Of a DNA stretch of 64,000 nucleotides, positions 18,501-27,016 are shown in pieces. The DNA lies in NCBI RefSeq assembly GCF_018069805.1, contig NZ_JAGPYN010000010.1, positions 1-64,000 of the forward strand, read 5' to 3'. Within the stretch, counting starts at the first letter, position 1; the number at the start of each line of letters is the position of its first letter. The notes beneath the pieces were generated by a model. It saw nothing but the letters and a program-made list of their open reading frames with translations, was not told the origin of the DNA and ran no database searches. The position numbers and the translations under genes are program-made. Source of the DNA: Pseudoalteromonas ostreae. GTDB taxonomy: Bacteria; Pseudomonadota; Gammaproteobacteria; Enterobacterales; Alteromonadaceae.

Positions 18501-19200
18501 CACCAGCCCAGAGCAGCACCCCACAAACCATGAGCAAAACCTAAGCGTGGTAGTTGAGCGCAGCTTGAACAAATACCATATTAGTGAGCAATGGCAAGAG
18601 ACAACTGAGCAATGGGTGCTTGCCACGTTAAACTGCCCATTGAATGAAAACGGTTTAAGTTTAAGTAAATTAACGCCACGGGATTGTTTGGTTGAAATGG
18701 AGTTTAATCTGCCAATTACCAGTTTAACGGCAAAAGGCTTGAATGAAACATTGATCAAGCACTTTGGTTTTAATCAAAGTAGGCTCGATTTTTATGATGT
18801 AAAAGGCTTATTAAAAGGGTTTGTCGATTTAATATTTTGTCATAACGGGCAGTATTTTATTTTGGATTATAAGTCTAATTTTTTAGGCAACCAGCCAACT
18901 GATTATGAGCAAGAGCATTTAGAGCAAGCTATGAGTAGCCACCAGTACCATTTACAGTATCTAATTTACACCGTGGCCTTGCATCGGTTATTAAAACAAC
19001 GGATCAACAATTACAGCATTGAGCAGCATTTAGGGGGCGTATATTACACCTTTTTACGTGGTATGGCCGATGGAAAAGGTGTGTACTTTAAAAAGTTGAC
19101 CGCCGAGCAAGTTATTATTTTAGATGGGCTTTTTAGTCAAGGCAGGGTTGCTCAAAGCATAGATAAGGCAACCGAAAATAGCCAAGGAGCAATGCTATGA
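15580..19200 (+). CDS. recB: exodeoxyribonuclease V beta subunit RecB
   Basis: A 1206-aa helicase-nuclease (E. coli RecB is 1180 aa). The superfamily 1 helicase begins with Walker A IEASAGTGKTYTITGLYLRYLLG, continues with DEFQDTDPIQYGIF and GDPKQAIYGFRGADIFTY, and has TMHASKGLEYPLVFMP at about 745. The C-terminal nuclease carries GFVDLIF and YFILDYKSNFLG, with the metal-binding Asp residues and Lys. The start ATG at 15580 is supported by AAGGAG eight bases upstream; the open frame extends 26 codons further into recC. Coupled to recC by overlap and to recD by ATGA overlap. Confidence 0.97.
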   Translation: MQALDPLTMPLIGQSLIEASAGTGKTYTITGLYLRYLLGMQIAQQHSSPVNTPLSVEQILVVTFTDAATQEIKDRVRTRIIAARDALLGQATEDKLINAVIATIDDKHRAFDLLDAAAKSMDEAAIFTIHGFCQRMLKQHAFESGVAFNLEFILDQREILLETIKDFWRVFVYPLNKEKTDAILEVFAAPEALFSKVANILNKGNAQVTPQIKLDDVWQARELYLGKVASFKKACLDSEFIAAVKSSGLSGAKTPARKGSLAALEAFCIGDELFFEFGTNKYSYEIWSTENLSEETNYKKNQPLFSHVMLSQFDEMAKLVNTVNQGLAIAIVQHAASWVKQAIVKRKQEQSVITPDDLLTNLHSALNTEQGAALAEKIAQLFPVAMIDEFQDTDPIQYGIFSKIYSQENTTLAMIGDPKQAIYGFRGADIFTYIGAKHEVAKEQQFTLGTNFRSSSDVVASVNALFSKHDNSFIYNDAIPFNRVAAQGKKADKSFLIDGQPATAFEFCVLADSAADEKNKPTNKGIGQQHLASYFANKIVILLEQAQQGRACIANKPVTAADICILVRDRVEAQIMKKALSDAKIASVYLSRESVFSQELSHHLLNFLSALHGQYNESLLRGVLAGPLFCLSYNDIYALADDEAQWQEHLNFFAYLSSIWYKQGAMAMLEHLLSHNQLSAKWQGLGYNVERWLTDFRHLGEILQQKQIELEGTLRLLRWFAQQVSQQDAETVQVRLESDANLVKIVTMHASKGLEYPLVFMPFASGYRETKDALYHQDGQLIYDLSKNDDALQKAEQERLAEDLRLLYVALTRAVHYCAIGMYNLGQGQSSRLAIQSSSLGHVLFAGLDITSSLVWRTHLQEFCADKPAMSYQQFTSEELFQQGALSLQSSQTQSHSVSVNKVKVKIERDWRTTSFSALSFKSHSEHLEPGRSDEDHQKDEFATQQDDIRSPYSFPKGAKPGSCLHEIFEQLDFTSPEQHPTNHEQNLSVVVERSLNKYHISEQWQETTEQWVLATLNCPLNENGLSLSKLTPRDCLVEMEFNLPITSLTAKGLNETLIKHFGFNQSRLDFYDVKGLLKGFVDLIFCHNGQYFILDYKSNFLGNQPTDYEQEHLEQAMSSHQYHLQYLIYTVALHRLLKQRINNYSIEQHLGGVYYTFLRGMADGKGVYFKKLTAEQVIILDGLFSQGRVAQSIDKATENSQGAML

Positions 19201-21170
19201 GCGTGTTAGATACCAATACAGCCATTGCAACAGCAGCGACGAACGACGTACAAATAGTGCCATTATTTGATTACCTACTTAGCGAAAACCGGCTACGAAT
19301 GGTTGATATAAAACTGGCAGAATTACTGTGTAGCAGTGAGCAAACTCAACGACCAAACGACGTTTATTCACTGCTTTTATTACTTTGTTTATCGCAGCAA
19401 AGTCAGCACAGCTGTTTAGATTTAGCGCAGGTAGATTGGCGTAATCCGTTTAATTTACGCCAAAGTGATTTTACCAAACTAGCGGGCATAATTCCTGACA
19501 CACTCAGCCCGTTTAGCGACACATTTACCACCGCAGAGGCAATTAATTGCTTGCAAAACCATCCTAGTGTCGGGGAGGCTAAACCGTTACAGTTACTTGA
19601 ACAACGTTTTTATTTTGCACGTCTAAGCGGTTATGAGCAAACACTGGCATCACGATTGTTGTTAATGAGTGAGCGTAAGCTCGATATTGATAGCGATAAG
19701 TTAACTCAGTTACTTTGTGACTATTTCCCCGAACAAGATGCACCAGAGCAAGGGCTCGATTGGCAAAAGGTCGCCTGTGCGATGGCAGCAACCAAAGGCT
19801 TTAGCGTTATTACCGGTGGCCCAGGTACAGGTAAAACCACGACCGTGACTAAGCTACTAGCCATTTTACAATCGCTTTATCAAAATGCCCCACTGAGTAT
19901 TAAATTGGTGGCACCGACAGGTAAAGCCGCTGCGCGATTAAGTGAATCAATCCTTGGGGCAAAACAACAGTTAAAAGATAAAATAAGCGCTGCTATTACG
20001 CCGCTGATCCCAGAAAGCGCGCAAACGATTCATCGGTTACTGGGGGTAAAACCGTTTACTAATAAGTTTAGACATAACCGCAGTAATCCATTGCATTTAG
20101 ATGTATTGATCATTGATGAAGCGTCGATGGTTGATTTATCGCTGATGGCTAAACTAATTGAGGCCTTACCAGAGCATGCGCGACTTATATTACTCGGTGA
20201 CAAAGATCAGCTTGCCTCGGTTGATACCGGCAGTGTAATGAGCGATTTATGCCAAGGTTTAGTGCTTGGCCAAACACCAAGTTATTCAGAGGCGCGTTGC
20301 GCTGAACTAAACAGCTTATGCTTTAATAACCAGCGCAAATTAGTCGCAGGTAATAGTCAATTCAAACTGGCCGACTGTATCGCGTTTTTACAGCACAGTT
20401 ACCGTTTCACAGCCGACAGCGGCATAGGTCAATTAGCATTAGCGGTTAATACCAATAACAGCGGCAAGCTCAATTATGTAGAGCAAGAGCTGAGCAGCGG
20501 CCAATTTAAAGACGTTATTTTAGACTATGACATTGTAAATAAACCGATTGATAAACTAGTACAAAGCGCCGCCAGTAAATACGCTCAGTATCTTAATTTA
20601 ATTAAACAACACGCGAGCGTACAAGACATACATAAAGCTTTTGCCAGTTACCAGTTGTTAGCCGCAGTACGCGAAGGCGATTACGGCGTTCATAGTTTAA
20701 ATAAACGCATTGAAACGCAATTAAGCCAGCAAGGATTGATTAATGTAAACTCAAATCAGCGGCATTATTTGGGCATGCCGATTATGATTGCGCAAAACGA
20801 TTATCAGCTAAAACTATTTAATGGAGATATTGGGATTTTCATGCACGACGACAGTGCCCAGCTCAAAGCCTTATTTATTGACGAGCAGGGCAATCAACGG
20901 GCATTTTCACCAGCCAGACTACCAGCCCATGACACAGTTTATGTAATGACTATTCATAAATCACAAGGCTCCGAGTTTGCCTATACGGCTATGGTACTGC
21001 CACCACAAAACCAAGCAACTGCCGGCATCAACCGCCAGTTAGTCTACACCGGCATTACCCGCGCTAAAAACACTTTCGAGCTGGTGGCTGATAAAAAAGT
21101 GTTGTTAATGGCAATGAATAAATCAGTCAGCAGGGCATCAGGATTGTATGAGAGGTTGGTGGAGCTTTGA
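19197..21170 (+). CDS. recD: exodeoxyribonuclease V alpha subunit RecD
   Basis: A 657-aa 5'-3' superfamily 1 helicase, somewhat longer than E. coli RecD (608 aa). The N-terminal RecB-interaction part is followed by Walker A TGGPGTGKTTTVTKLLA at about 205, the LVAPTGKAAARL motif, DEASMVDLSLMAKL with Walker B, LLGDKDQLASVDTGSV, and the late helicase motif MTIHKSQGSEFAYTAMVLP near 585. The start overlaps the recB stop, with AAGGAG upstream. It completes the RecBCD recombination and degradation complex. Confidence 0.96.
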   Translation: MSVLDTNTAIATAATNDVQIVPLFDYLLSENRLRMVDIKLAELLCSSEQTQRPNDVYSLLLLLCLSQQSQHSCLDLAQVDWRNPFNLRQSDFTKLAGIIPDTLSPFSDTFTTAEAINCLQNHPSVGEAKPLQLLEQRFYFARLSGYEQTLASRLLLMSERKLDIDSDKLTQLLCDYFPEQDAPEQGLDWQKVACAMAATKGFSVITGGPGTGKTTTVTKLLAILQSLYQNAPLSIKLVAPTGKAAARLSESILGAKQQLKDKISAAITPLIPESAQTIHRLLGVKPFTNKFRHNRSNPLHLDVLIIDEASMVDLSLMAKLIEALPEHARLILLGDKDQLASVDTGSVMSDLCQGLVLGQTPSYSEARCAELNSLCFNNQRKLVAGNSQFKLADCIAFLQHSYRFTADSGIGQLALAVNTNNSGKLNYVEQELSSGQFKDVILDYDIVNKPIDKLVQSAASKYAQYLNLIKQHASVQDIHKAFASYQLLAAVREGDYGVHSLNKRIETQLSQQGLINVNSNQRHYLGMPIMIAQNDYQLKLFNGDIGIFMHDDSAQLKALFIDEQGNQRAFSPARLPAHDTVYVMTIHKSQGSEFAYTAMVLPPQNQATAGINRQLVYTGITRAKNTFELVADKKVLLMAMNKSVSRASGLYERLVEL

Positions 21171-21245
21171 AAGGGAAAGCTTTAAGTTTTAAGCTGCTTG
21201 ATCTGACCCCATTAAATTTATCATGTAGGTCAAGCTTTAGCTTTT

Positions 21246-21274
21246 TTGTTGTCACAGATGCTTTGATATAAAAT
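21246..21274 (+). promoter_or_regulatory. possible beta-lactamase promoter
   Basis: TTGTTG (21246-21251) and TAAAAT (21269-21274) are 17 bp apart and would start transcription about 25 nt before the beta-lactamase ATG. The preceding stretch 21171-21245 is AT-rich and holds a GATCTGACCCC motif but no gene. Confidence 0.4.
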
Positions 21275-21305
21275 GCTGGTTAATCAGAATCATGGGATTA
21301 AATAG

Positions 21306-22172
21306 ATGAATTCTTTATTGGTTATTTTGCTTTTAATACCATTTGTGGCATTTTCACATAGCCCAAAATTTCAACAAGTGGAGCAAGAAGCTAGGTTAAT
21401 CGAAGTGACGCTTTCGGGCCGGATAGGGGTAACGGTTCTTGATACTAAAAATGGAGAATACTGGGATTACAAAGGTGATGAACGCTTCCCTTTGACAAGT
21501 ACTTTTAAAACAATTGCTTGTGCAAAGTTATTGTATGACTCTGAGCAAGGGGATATTAATCTTAATAGTACAGTCAAAATTAAAAAGACAGATCTTGTGA
21601 CGTATTCTCCGGTTATAGAAAAGTATGTAGGACAAGCAATAACCCTCGATGATGTGTGCTCTGCAACCATGAAAACAAGTGATAATACCGCGGCAAACAT
21701 CATCATAAATGCAGTAGGGGGCACAGAAAGCATAACTGATTTTGTAAGGCACACAGGGGATGAAAAAACTCGCTTAGACCGTTTTGAGCCCGAGTTAAAT
21801 GAAGGAATACCAGGAGACTTAAGGGATACAACGACTCCTAAATCAATAGCAAACACTTTAAATGAACTATTATTCGGCTCAACACTTTCTCCAATGAGCC
21901 AAGAAAAGTTAAAAGCATGGATGGTCAATAACCAAGTAACTGGTAACTTGTTGCGCTCAGTGTTGCCTGAAGGTTGGAACATAGCCGATCGTTCCGGGGC
22001 TGGTGGCTTTGGTGCTCGAAGCATTACAGCTGTAGTATGGAGTGAACATCAATCACCGATCATAATTAGCATCTATATAGCGCAAACTGAGGTCTCAATG
22101 AAAGAACGCAATGAGGTGATCGCTAAACTAGGGAACTCCATTTTTAAAGTTTATACATCGCAGTCTCGTTGA
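21306..22172 (+). CDS. class A (CARB/PSE-like) beta-lactamase
   Basis: A 288-aa exported serine beta-lactamase that hydrolyses penicillins in the periplasm. It has an N-terminal signal peptide of about 17-19 residues, the nucleophile motif STFK (65-68), SDN (125-127), the omega-loop EPELN (161-165; first Glu is the general base) and RSG (229-231). RSG in place of the usual KTG is characteristic of carbenicillinases of the CARB/PSE branch. All catalytic residues are present, so the enzyme should be active. It is alone after recD with its own likely promoter; no LysR-type ampR or integron integrase is next to it. It may be an intrinsic chromosomal gene or an acquisition. Confidence 0.92.
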   Translation: MNSLLVILLLIPFVAFSHSPKFQQVEQEARLIEVTLSGRIGVTVLDTKNGEYWDYKGDERFPLTSTFKTIACAKLLYDSEQGDINLNSTVKIKKTDLVTYSPVIEKYVGQAITLDDVCSATMKTSDNTAANIIINAVGGTESITDFVRHTGDEKTRLDRFEPELNEGIPGDLRDTTTPKSIANTLNELLFGSTLSPMSQEKLKAWMVNNQVTGNLLRSVLPEGWNIADRSGAGGFGARSITAVVWSEHQSPIIISIYIAQTEVSMKERNEVIAKLGNSIFKVYTSQSR

Positions 22173-22298
22173 TAAAGCTAACGTTGAGGTCTTTCATGGA
22201 TAAAGAGTAAGGTCTGATGCTCCTGCCAGAACAGCTAAACCATTGAATCAAAATAGCAACTCGGCTATGGTTGATGGATTAAAAGATAAATAAAACGA

Positions 22299-22322
22299 GT
22301 CACTTTTAAGGCTCGTTATAGA
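22299..22322 (+). repeat. small hairpin repeat, copy 1 (before the PhzF gene)
   Basis: AACGAG/CTCGTT arms around a 12-nt loop, ending just before the PhzF-family start. The hairpin at 23289-23313 has nearly the same arms and a similar loop (CACTTTTA-AGG versus CACTATTTACAGG). Confidence 0.45.
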
Positions 22323-22324
22323 GG

Positions 22325-23200
22325 ATGTTGGTACAGGTGGATATTGAAGTTGCTTTGGTAAACGCGTTTACAGTAAATGGCAAAGGTGGCAACCCTGCTG
22401 GCGTTGTTTTTAATGCTGACAGGCTCACAGGTGCTCAAAAATTAAAAATTGCTCAAGTTGTTGGGTATTCAGAAACGGCTTTTGTTGCTAGTGATGATAA
22501 AGCTGATTTTGAGGTGTCTTTTTTTACTACAACAGCAGAAGTTGATTTTTGTGGCCATGCTACGTTAGCTACTTTTTCTACTATGTTCCAAGAAGGTATG
22601 CTTACTGCGGGCACGTATGTTCAGCGCACCAAGGCTGGCATGTTATCAGTGAGTATTGAACCAAATGGTAAGGTTGTCATGGAGCAGCAATTACCTGAAA
22701 AAATAGCTGGTTTTTCATATCAAGAAATTGCCCATGTGATAGGTATTGAAAGTAATATACTTGAAAGCACAAACTTACCTATTGAAGCTATTTCAACAGG
22801 ACTAGCCGATGTCATTATTGCTGTTCCTCATGGCTATTTAGATGCAATAGAGCCAAACGATGAACGTATCGCTGCTTTTTGTAAAAAGCACAACCTAGTT
22901 GGCTTTCATGTTTTTGAGCTTTGTGAAGTGCAAAGTAAACATACAGCCAGCTGCCGTAACTTTGCTCCTTTGTTTGGTATTTCTGAAGAGTCAGCAACAG
23001 GAAGCTCTTGTGGGGCTTTAGCATGTTACCTAACTGAGCATCTTGCTGAGTTAGGGTGTGAATATGTTTTTGAACAAGGTAGGGCTATGAATTGCCATTC
23101 AATAATCACAGCATCTGTTGAGTCTAATAATTCAATAATAAACAGCGTAAAGGTGGGTGGTTTTGCAAATAGTATTGGTAAAGTATTAATTACCTTATAA
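22325..23200 (+). CDS. PhzF-family isomerase/epimerase-like protein
   Basis: A 291-aa cytoplasmic protein of the PhzF (diaminopimelate-epimerase fold) family. It shows the family start VALVNAFTVNGKGGNPAGVV, the catalytic-glutamate region VVGYSETAFV, VDFCGHATLAT and the late EESATGSSCGALACYL loop. PhzF acts in phenazine synthesis, but most family members are of unknown substrate, and no phenazine genes are here. The annotated ATG stands directly behind GAGG with no spacer, so the real start could be the in-frame GTG at 22337. It lies in a small accessory patch between beta-lactamase and a decayed gene, with no obvious operon partner. Confidence 0.85.
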   Translation: MLVQVDIEVALVNAFTVNGKGGNPAGVVFNADRLTGAQKLKIAQVVGYSETAFVASDDKADFEVSFFTTTAEVDFCGHATLATFSTMFQEGMLTAGTYVQRTKAGMLSVSIEPNGKVVMEQQLPEKIAGFSYQEIAHVIGIESNILESTNLPIEAISTGLADVIIAVPHGYLDAIEPNDERIAAFCKKHNLVGFHVFELCEVQSKHTASCRNFAPLFGISEESATGSSCGALACYLTEHLAELGCEYVFEQGRAMNCHSIITASVESNNSIINSVKVGGFANSIGKVLITL

Positions 23201-23288
23201 CAAATATAGCATTAACTCTGGTAATAGACATTAGCATTCTTATTGTTCGCTTTTATAAAGAGACGGTCAATACTAAAAACAAATTAAA

Positions 23289-23313
23289 AATGAGCACTAT
23301 TTACAGGCTCGTT
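23289..23313 (+). repeat. small hairpin repeat, copy 2 (before a decayed gene)
   Basis: AATGAG/CTCGTT arms (one G-T pair) around a 13-nt loop, matching the hairpin at 22299-22322 in arms and loop. It precedes the Shine-Dalgarno and ATG of the remnant at 23334. Confidence 0.4.
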
Positions 23314-23333
23314 TGTACACTAGGAGCATCACG

Positions 23334-23425
23334 ATGAAGATTGAAATTTCATTACTAATTTTGCTGCTATTTTTTCTAATTCTGCTTTTGCTGAAGCAGC
23401 TACTCATTTAATTAAATTTAAATAG
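23334..23425 (+). pseudogene. decayed start of a secreted-protein gene
   Basis: An ATG with a good Shine-Dalgarno (AGGAG, seven bases upstream) opens a 25-codon frame MKIEISLLILLLFF..., pure hydrophobic and then stop. After residue 14, a shifted frame reads SNSAFAEAATHLIKFK and stop, which completes a normal signal peptide with an AFA-EA cleavage site. This suggests a frameshifted and truncated secreted-protein gene rather than a functional small peptide, although a short membrane peptide cannot be excluded. The surrounding 23201-23509 stretch holds no other gene. Confidence 0.45.
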
Positions 23426-23428
23426 ATA

Positions 23429-23467
23429 AAGCCACCCGTTAACGTTAAAGCGCAAATGGGTGGCTAC
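23429..23467 (-). terminator. stem-loop, probable terminator of the DUF3103 gene
   Basis: AGCCACCC/GGGTGGCT arms (8 bp) with a 20-nt loop, about 45 nt past the stop of the minus-strand gene at 23510. The minus-strand tail TTTATCTATTT is moderately T-rich. Confidence 0.5.
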
Positions 23468-23509
23468 TGAAGATAGCATCCGCAATAATAATTAAGCGAA
23501 TGGGATGAC

Positions 23510-24676
23510 TTAGTTTAGTCTTGGGTTAATTTCTAAAGGAGACAGTGTAATGGTCGCATTACTGCTTGCTCCTTTATATTCTTGATAGTCTTTGTTTTCA
23601 AACAGGGTGTAAAAAACATCAACATAATCGTCATTATTAGTAAACCATTCATCTGGCATTGCTTTTAGCAGTTCATTGGTCAGCTTAGGGATAATGGCAT
23701 AACCCTGCGCTTGTAAATCAGGAATGCTCGCCATCACTTGCTCTGATATTTCTAATAATTTTATTGCTAAAGTTTTATAGTTGGTGTTGTCATCTTGTTC
23801 CATTAAGAGTAAATCAACCGCCTGCCAACGATAACGCTGCCAATGAATGAGTACTTGATTAGGGCTGTAATCAGTTTTGTCATGATCTAAATAAGGTAAA
23901 TCAACGATATCTAATATTGGTTCATCTCGGGTCGGGTCGATACCCGTTACAATGGCATAAACTTCAGCACCACCTGAGATCCAAGGTTCTTTGTCATCTT
24001 CTAAGCGTATTTTTTTCAATACACTGGTTTGCAGGGGTTGTTCATTGCTTAACTGGTTTTGTGGACTAATCGTGCTTTTGCTGAATTTGTTAGCAGATAA
24101 AATTCCTCTCATTACCGCAATACCCGCATCTTGTACTTTTTGTTGATCTAATTCGACAATAAATACAGGTTGGGTCGGCATTTGGTCAACACTAAGATAA
24201 TGAATGTCACCAAACTGATCGAACGCTTCAATCTCGCTCCATTGCGTATCGTCACCAGCAGGTGCAAATGCAAATAAAGGGCGTTCGCCTTGCTGCCAAG
24301 CGCTAAGCATTTCATCGCTAGCTAAACGCACTTGTAACAAACTACCGGTGTTTTGTGGTAAACCTTTAAGTTGTTGTAACGCGCTGTTTGCTAAACGAGT
24401 ATTTTGTTGTGTGTGCATGCCTAAAGACGGTAGCTGATCCGCATTCAAAACCAGTTTATATTGGCTTAGCGTTTGTTTAAGATCAGCGTTTAATTCACTG
24501 TAATTAAGCGCTATTTGTTTTGCGAAATTGCGTTTAATGGTGGTTACGTCTTTGTATTGCGCCAACTTGGATAAGTTTTCACCTTTTTCGATTTCATATT
24601 GAGCTGAAAAAGCGGGCGCTGAGATACAGTTCAACAGAGCTAAGGTTGCCAAGCATTTGGTTATTTTATTCATCAT
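23510..24676 (-). CDS. exported DUF3103-like protein
   Basis: A 388-aa protein with a signal peptide of about 24 residues (MNKITKCLATLALLNCISAPAFSA), so it is periplasmic or secreted. The central and C-terminal sequence (GGAEVYAIVTGIDPTRDEPILDIVDLPYLDHDKTDYSPNQVLIHW, then DDYVDVFYTLFENKDYQEYKGASSNATITLSP) resembles DUF3103 proteins of Vibrio and Pseudoalteromonas, which have no known function. Two adjacent ATG codons are possible starts. It is transcribed alone from an AT-rich 220-bp region (24677-24896) in which I see no clear regulatory site. Confidence 0.65.
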   Translation of the reverse strand: MMNKITKCLATLALLNCISAPAFSAQYEIEKGENLSKLAQYKDVTTIKRNFAKQIALNYSELNADLKQTLSQYKLVLNADQLPSLGMHTQQNTRLANSALQQLKGLPQNTGSLLQVRLASDEMLSAWQQGERPLFAFAPAGDDTQWSEIEAFDQFGDIHYLSVDQMPTQPVFIVELDQQKVQDAGIAVMRGILSANKFSKSTISPQNQLSNEQPLQTSVLKKIRLEDDKEPWISGGAEVYAIVTGIDPTRDEPILDIVDLPYLDHDKTDYSPNQVLIHWQRYRWQAVDLLLMEQDDNTNYKTLAIKLLEISEQVMASIPDLQAQGYAIIPKLTNELLKAMPDEWFTNNDDYVDVFYTLFENKDYQEYKGASSNATITLSPLEINPRLN

Positions 24677-24896
24677 ATAAATTCTACCGTTCCGTGATCA
24701 GTAACCCTATAAAACAATACTTACAATAAATACTCAAACAAAATTTATAAAATACGTAATTGGTATTGGTTTTTTGATTGTGCTTTGACTACAAAAATAC
24801 AAAGCAGCTATTATTGAGTAAGTTTTTTATAAATAGGGAATTTATTACAAAAACTTATTTTTACAAAATGATTTTGCATTTACGTTGATATGCTGG

Positions 24897-26207
24897 TTAC
24901 TTTTTTATTGCAAAGTAATCCACAACTAACTGCGTCATAGCATTCACGCCTAATTGCAGTGCTTGTTCGTCAGCATAAAATCGTGGTGAATGATTACTTG
25001 CTGCCGTTTTTGCATCTTGACCTTGCGGAGTAACACCTAAAAAGAAAAACAGTCCAGGAGTTTCTAACGCGTAATAGCTGAAATCTTCAGCGCCGGTGAT
25101 TAAATCAGTGGTAATGATATTCTCAGCCCCAGCAACTTTAGTCAGCGTTGGCGTCATTTTTTGCGTGAGTTTTACATCGTTTACGGTGACCGGGTAGCCG
25201 TGGTCGATATGTACATCAGCTTTAGCACCACCGGATTCAGCGACCATTTCGGCGGTTGTCACTAATCGTTTTTTGATATCAGCGCGCATTGCTTGATCAA
25301 AGGTGCGAATAGTGCCAATTAACTCGACACTATCCGGAATGATATTGGAACGTATTCCGCCATTAATAGCACCAAATGAAATAACCGATGGCGATTTAGT
25401 AACATCAACTTGGCGAGACAAAATTGTTTGTGTAGCCATAATTATTTGTGAGGACGCGACAATCGGGTCAACACCATTCCAAGGTCGTGAACCATGAGTT
25501 TGGCGCCCTTGTACATTGATTGTAAATGAATCTTCACTGGCCATCAGCGGGCCTTCACGAAAGCCAATTTGGCCGGTGTTTAATGAACTGGTTACATGTA
25601 AACCAAACACGGCGTCAGGTTTTTCTTTAAATAAGCCTTCTTTGAGCATGAGTTCAGCACCACCTTCTTCACCTTCTGGCGCACCTTCTTCAGCAGGTTG
25701 AAAGACAAATAATACATCACCCGCTAAGTCATCTTGAATTTTAGTCAAAGACTCAGCCACAGCCATTAGAATAGCGACATGGTTATCGTGGCCGCAGGCG
25801 TGCATAACGCCCACTTCATTGCCACGATAGGTTGAAGTCTGAGTTGAAGCAAACGGTAGATCAACTTGCTCAGTAACAGGGAGGGCATCCATATCGGCAC
25901 GCAGCGCCACTAAAGGGCCTTTTTTACCGCCTTTGAGTTTAGCCACCACACCAGTATGAGCTACCCCAGTTTGAACTTCGAGACCCAGTGCTTTTAAATG
26001 TTTAGTAATGTATTTAGCGGTTTCAAATTCGCGATTACTCAGCTCAGGGTACTGGTGCAGATGACGTCGCCACGTGATCACTTTTTCACTGACACTGTGG
26101 TTGGCTTTTTTAAGATTATTGTTGAGCTGCTGATCCGGAACAGCGGCAAAACTTGTTGAAGATAACGTGCTTAGCAATATACTGCTGTAAATAATTTTGT
26201 TTAACAT
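24897..26207 (-). CDS. exported M20-family amidohydrolase/carboxypeptidase
   Basis: A 436-aa zinc amidohydrolase. From the ATG at 26207, preceded by AAGGGA, it has a signal peptide of about 22 residues (MLNKIIYSSILLSTLSSTSFA). Motifs are RRHLHQYPELSNREFETAKYI, ALRADMDALPV, MHACGHDNHVAILM, FVFQPAEEGAPEGEEGGAELML and, at the C-terminus, GAEDFSYYALETPGLFFFLG: the amidohydrolase M20D (hippurate hydrolase/IAA-amino-acid hydrolase type) pattern with Cys, His and Glu metal ligands. It probably removes acyl groups from N-acylated amino acids or peptides in the periplasm. It diverges from a Crp/Fnr-type regulator by only 51 bp, so co-regulation is likely. A longer upstream reading of the frame lacks support. 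Confidence 0.9.
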   Translation of the reverse strand: MLNKIIYSSILLSTLSSTSFAAVPDQQLNNNLKKANHSVSEKVITWRRHLHQYPELSNREFETAKYITKHLKALGLEVQTGVAHTGVVAKLKGGKKGPLVALRADMDALPVTEQVDLPFASTQTSTYRGNEVGVMHACGHDNHVAILMAVAESLTKIQDDLAGDVLFVFQPAEEGAPEGEEGGAELMLKEGLFKEKPDAVFGLHVTSSLNTGQIGFREGPLMASEDSFTINVQGRQTHGSRPWNGVDPIVASSQIIMATQTILSRQVDVTKSPSVISFGAINGGIRSNIIPDSVELIGTIRTFDQAMRADIKKRLVTTAEMVAESGGAKADVHIDHGYPVTVNDVKLTQKMTPTLTKVAGAENIITTDLITGAEDFSYYALETPGLFFFLGVTPQGQDAKTAASNHSPRFYADEQALQLGVNAMTQLVVDYFAIKK

Positions 26208-26258
26208 AGCAATCCCTTTTGTTATTTGAGTATTAAAACTACTGTAGAGTAAACCGAT

Positions 26259-26936
26259 ATGAAAGAACAGGACCGTGCGATAATTAACCAAGGAAACTGG
26301 TTTAGTAGCCGCGCTGACGAATTTCAGCAGTCGTTATTGCAACATGCAAAAGTAATTGAACTCGACGCTGGTGAAGCGTTATTTTTACGTGGTGATGAAA
26401 ATTCTGGTTTATACGCTGTACTTAATGGGCTAATGCGAGTCAGTGGCGCAAATAGCGATGGCAAAGAGGCGGTTTTGAGTTTCATTGACTCTGCTATTTG
26501 GTTTGGCGAAGTGGCATTATTTGATGGTGGCCTGCGCACTCATGATGTACATGCACAAATACCTAGCCGATTACTGCATGTACCGCATCGCACACTGTTG
26601 CAATTACTGGCCCTTAAACCCGTGTATTGGCATGACTTTGGTGTACTGTTATCGCACAAAATGCGTTTATTGTTTACATCACTAGAAGATCATGCGCTAT
26701 TAACCGCACAGCAAAAAGTCTGTAAACGGCTGCTAATGCTAAGCGTAGCTTCACTGGCGAGTAATAATAGCGCGGTTGTAATGATATCGCAGCAGCAACT
26801 TGCAGATATGACTTACTTAACTCGGCAAACGATTAATCAAATCCTCCAAGTGCTGAGCGAAAAAAATATCGTATCTTTACATTATCAACGCATCGAAATT
26901 ATTGATAACGCAAAGCTTACGGCATTAACGCAGTAA
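26259..26936 (+). CDS. Crp/Fnr-family transcriptional regulator
   Basis: A 225-aa regulator. The N-terminal cyclic-nucleotide-binding-like beta-barrel (about 25-145: LDAGEALFLRGDENSGLYAVLNGLMRVSG, WFGEVALFDGGLRTHDVHA) is followed by a winged helix (ISQQQLADMTYLTRQTINQILQVLSEKNIV at about 175-205). It lacks the N-terminal cysteines of FNR, so it is not an iron-sulphur oxygen sensor. Ligand unknown. Divergent from the M20 amidohydrolase with a 51-bp shared promoter region, so that gene is the likely target. Confidence 0.88.
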   Translation: MKEQDRAIINQGNWFSSRADEFQQSLLQHAKVIELDAGEALFLRGDENSGLYAVLNGLMRVSGANSDGKEAVLSFIDSAIWFGEVALFDGGLRTHDVHAQIPSRLLHVPHRTLLQLLALKPVYWHDFGVLLSHKMRLLFTSLEDHALLTAQQKVCKRLLMLSVASLASNNSAVVMISQQQLADMTYLTRQTINQILQVLSEKNIVSLHYQRIEIIDNAKLTALTQ

Positions 26937-27016
26937 ATTCCTTATCCGTTTGCACCTAACTGGCTTCATAATTGCTTAGCATGGGGGTGACCCATCTTTT
27001 CAATGGAATTGAGGCA

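Noticed and set aside
12285-21170. recCBD as part of a mobile defence island
   Set aside because: Gene order, lengths and composition are those of ordinary chromosomal RecBCD.
21195-21220. GATCTGACCCC motif after recD as remnant of a REP-associated transposon
   Set aside because: Motifs of this kind flank some Y1-type transposase genes, but here there is a single short match with no partner repeat or coding remnant.
22173-23333. attC sites of an integron around the beta-lactamase and PhzF genes
   Set aside because: The hairpins and the sequence after the beta-lactamase stop do not contain proper RYYYAAC and GTTRRRY cores, and there is no integrase in the window.
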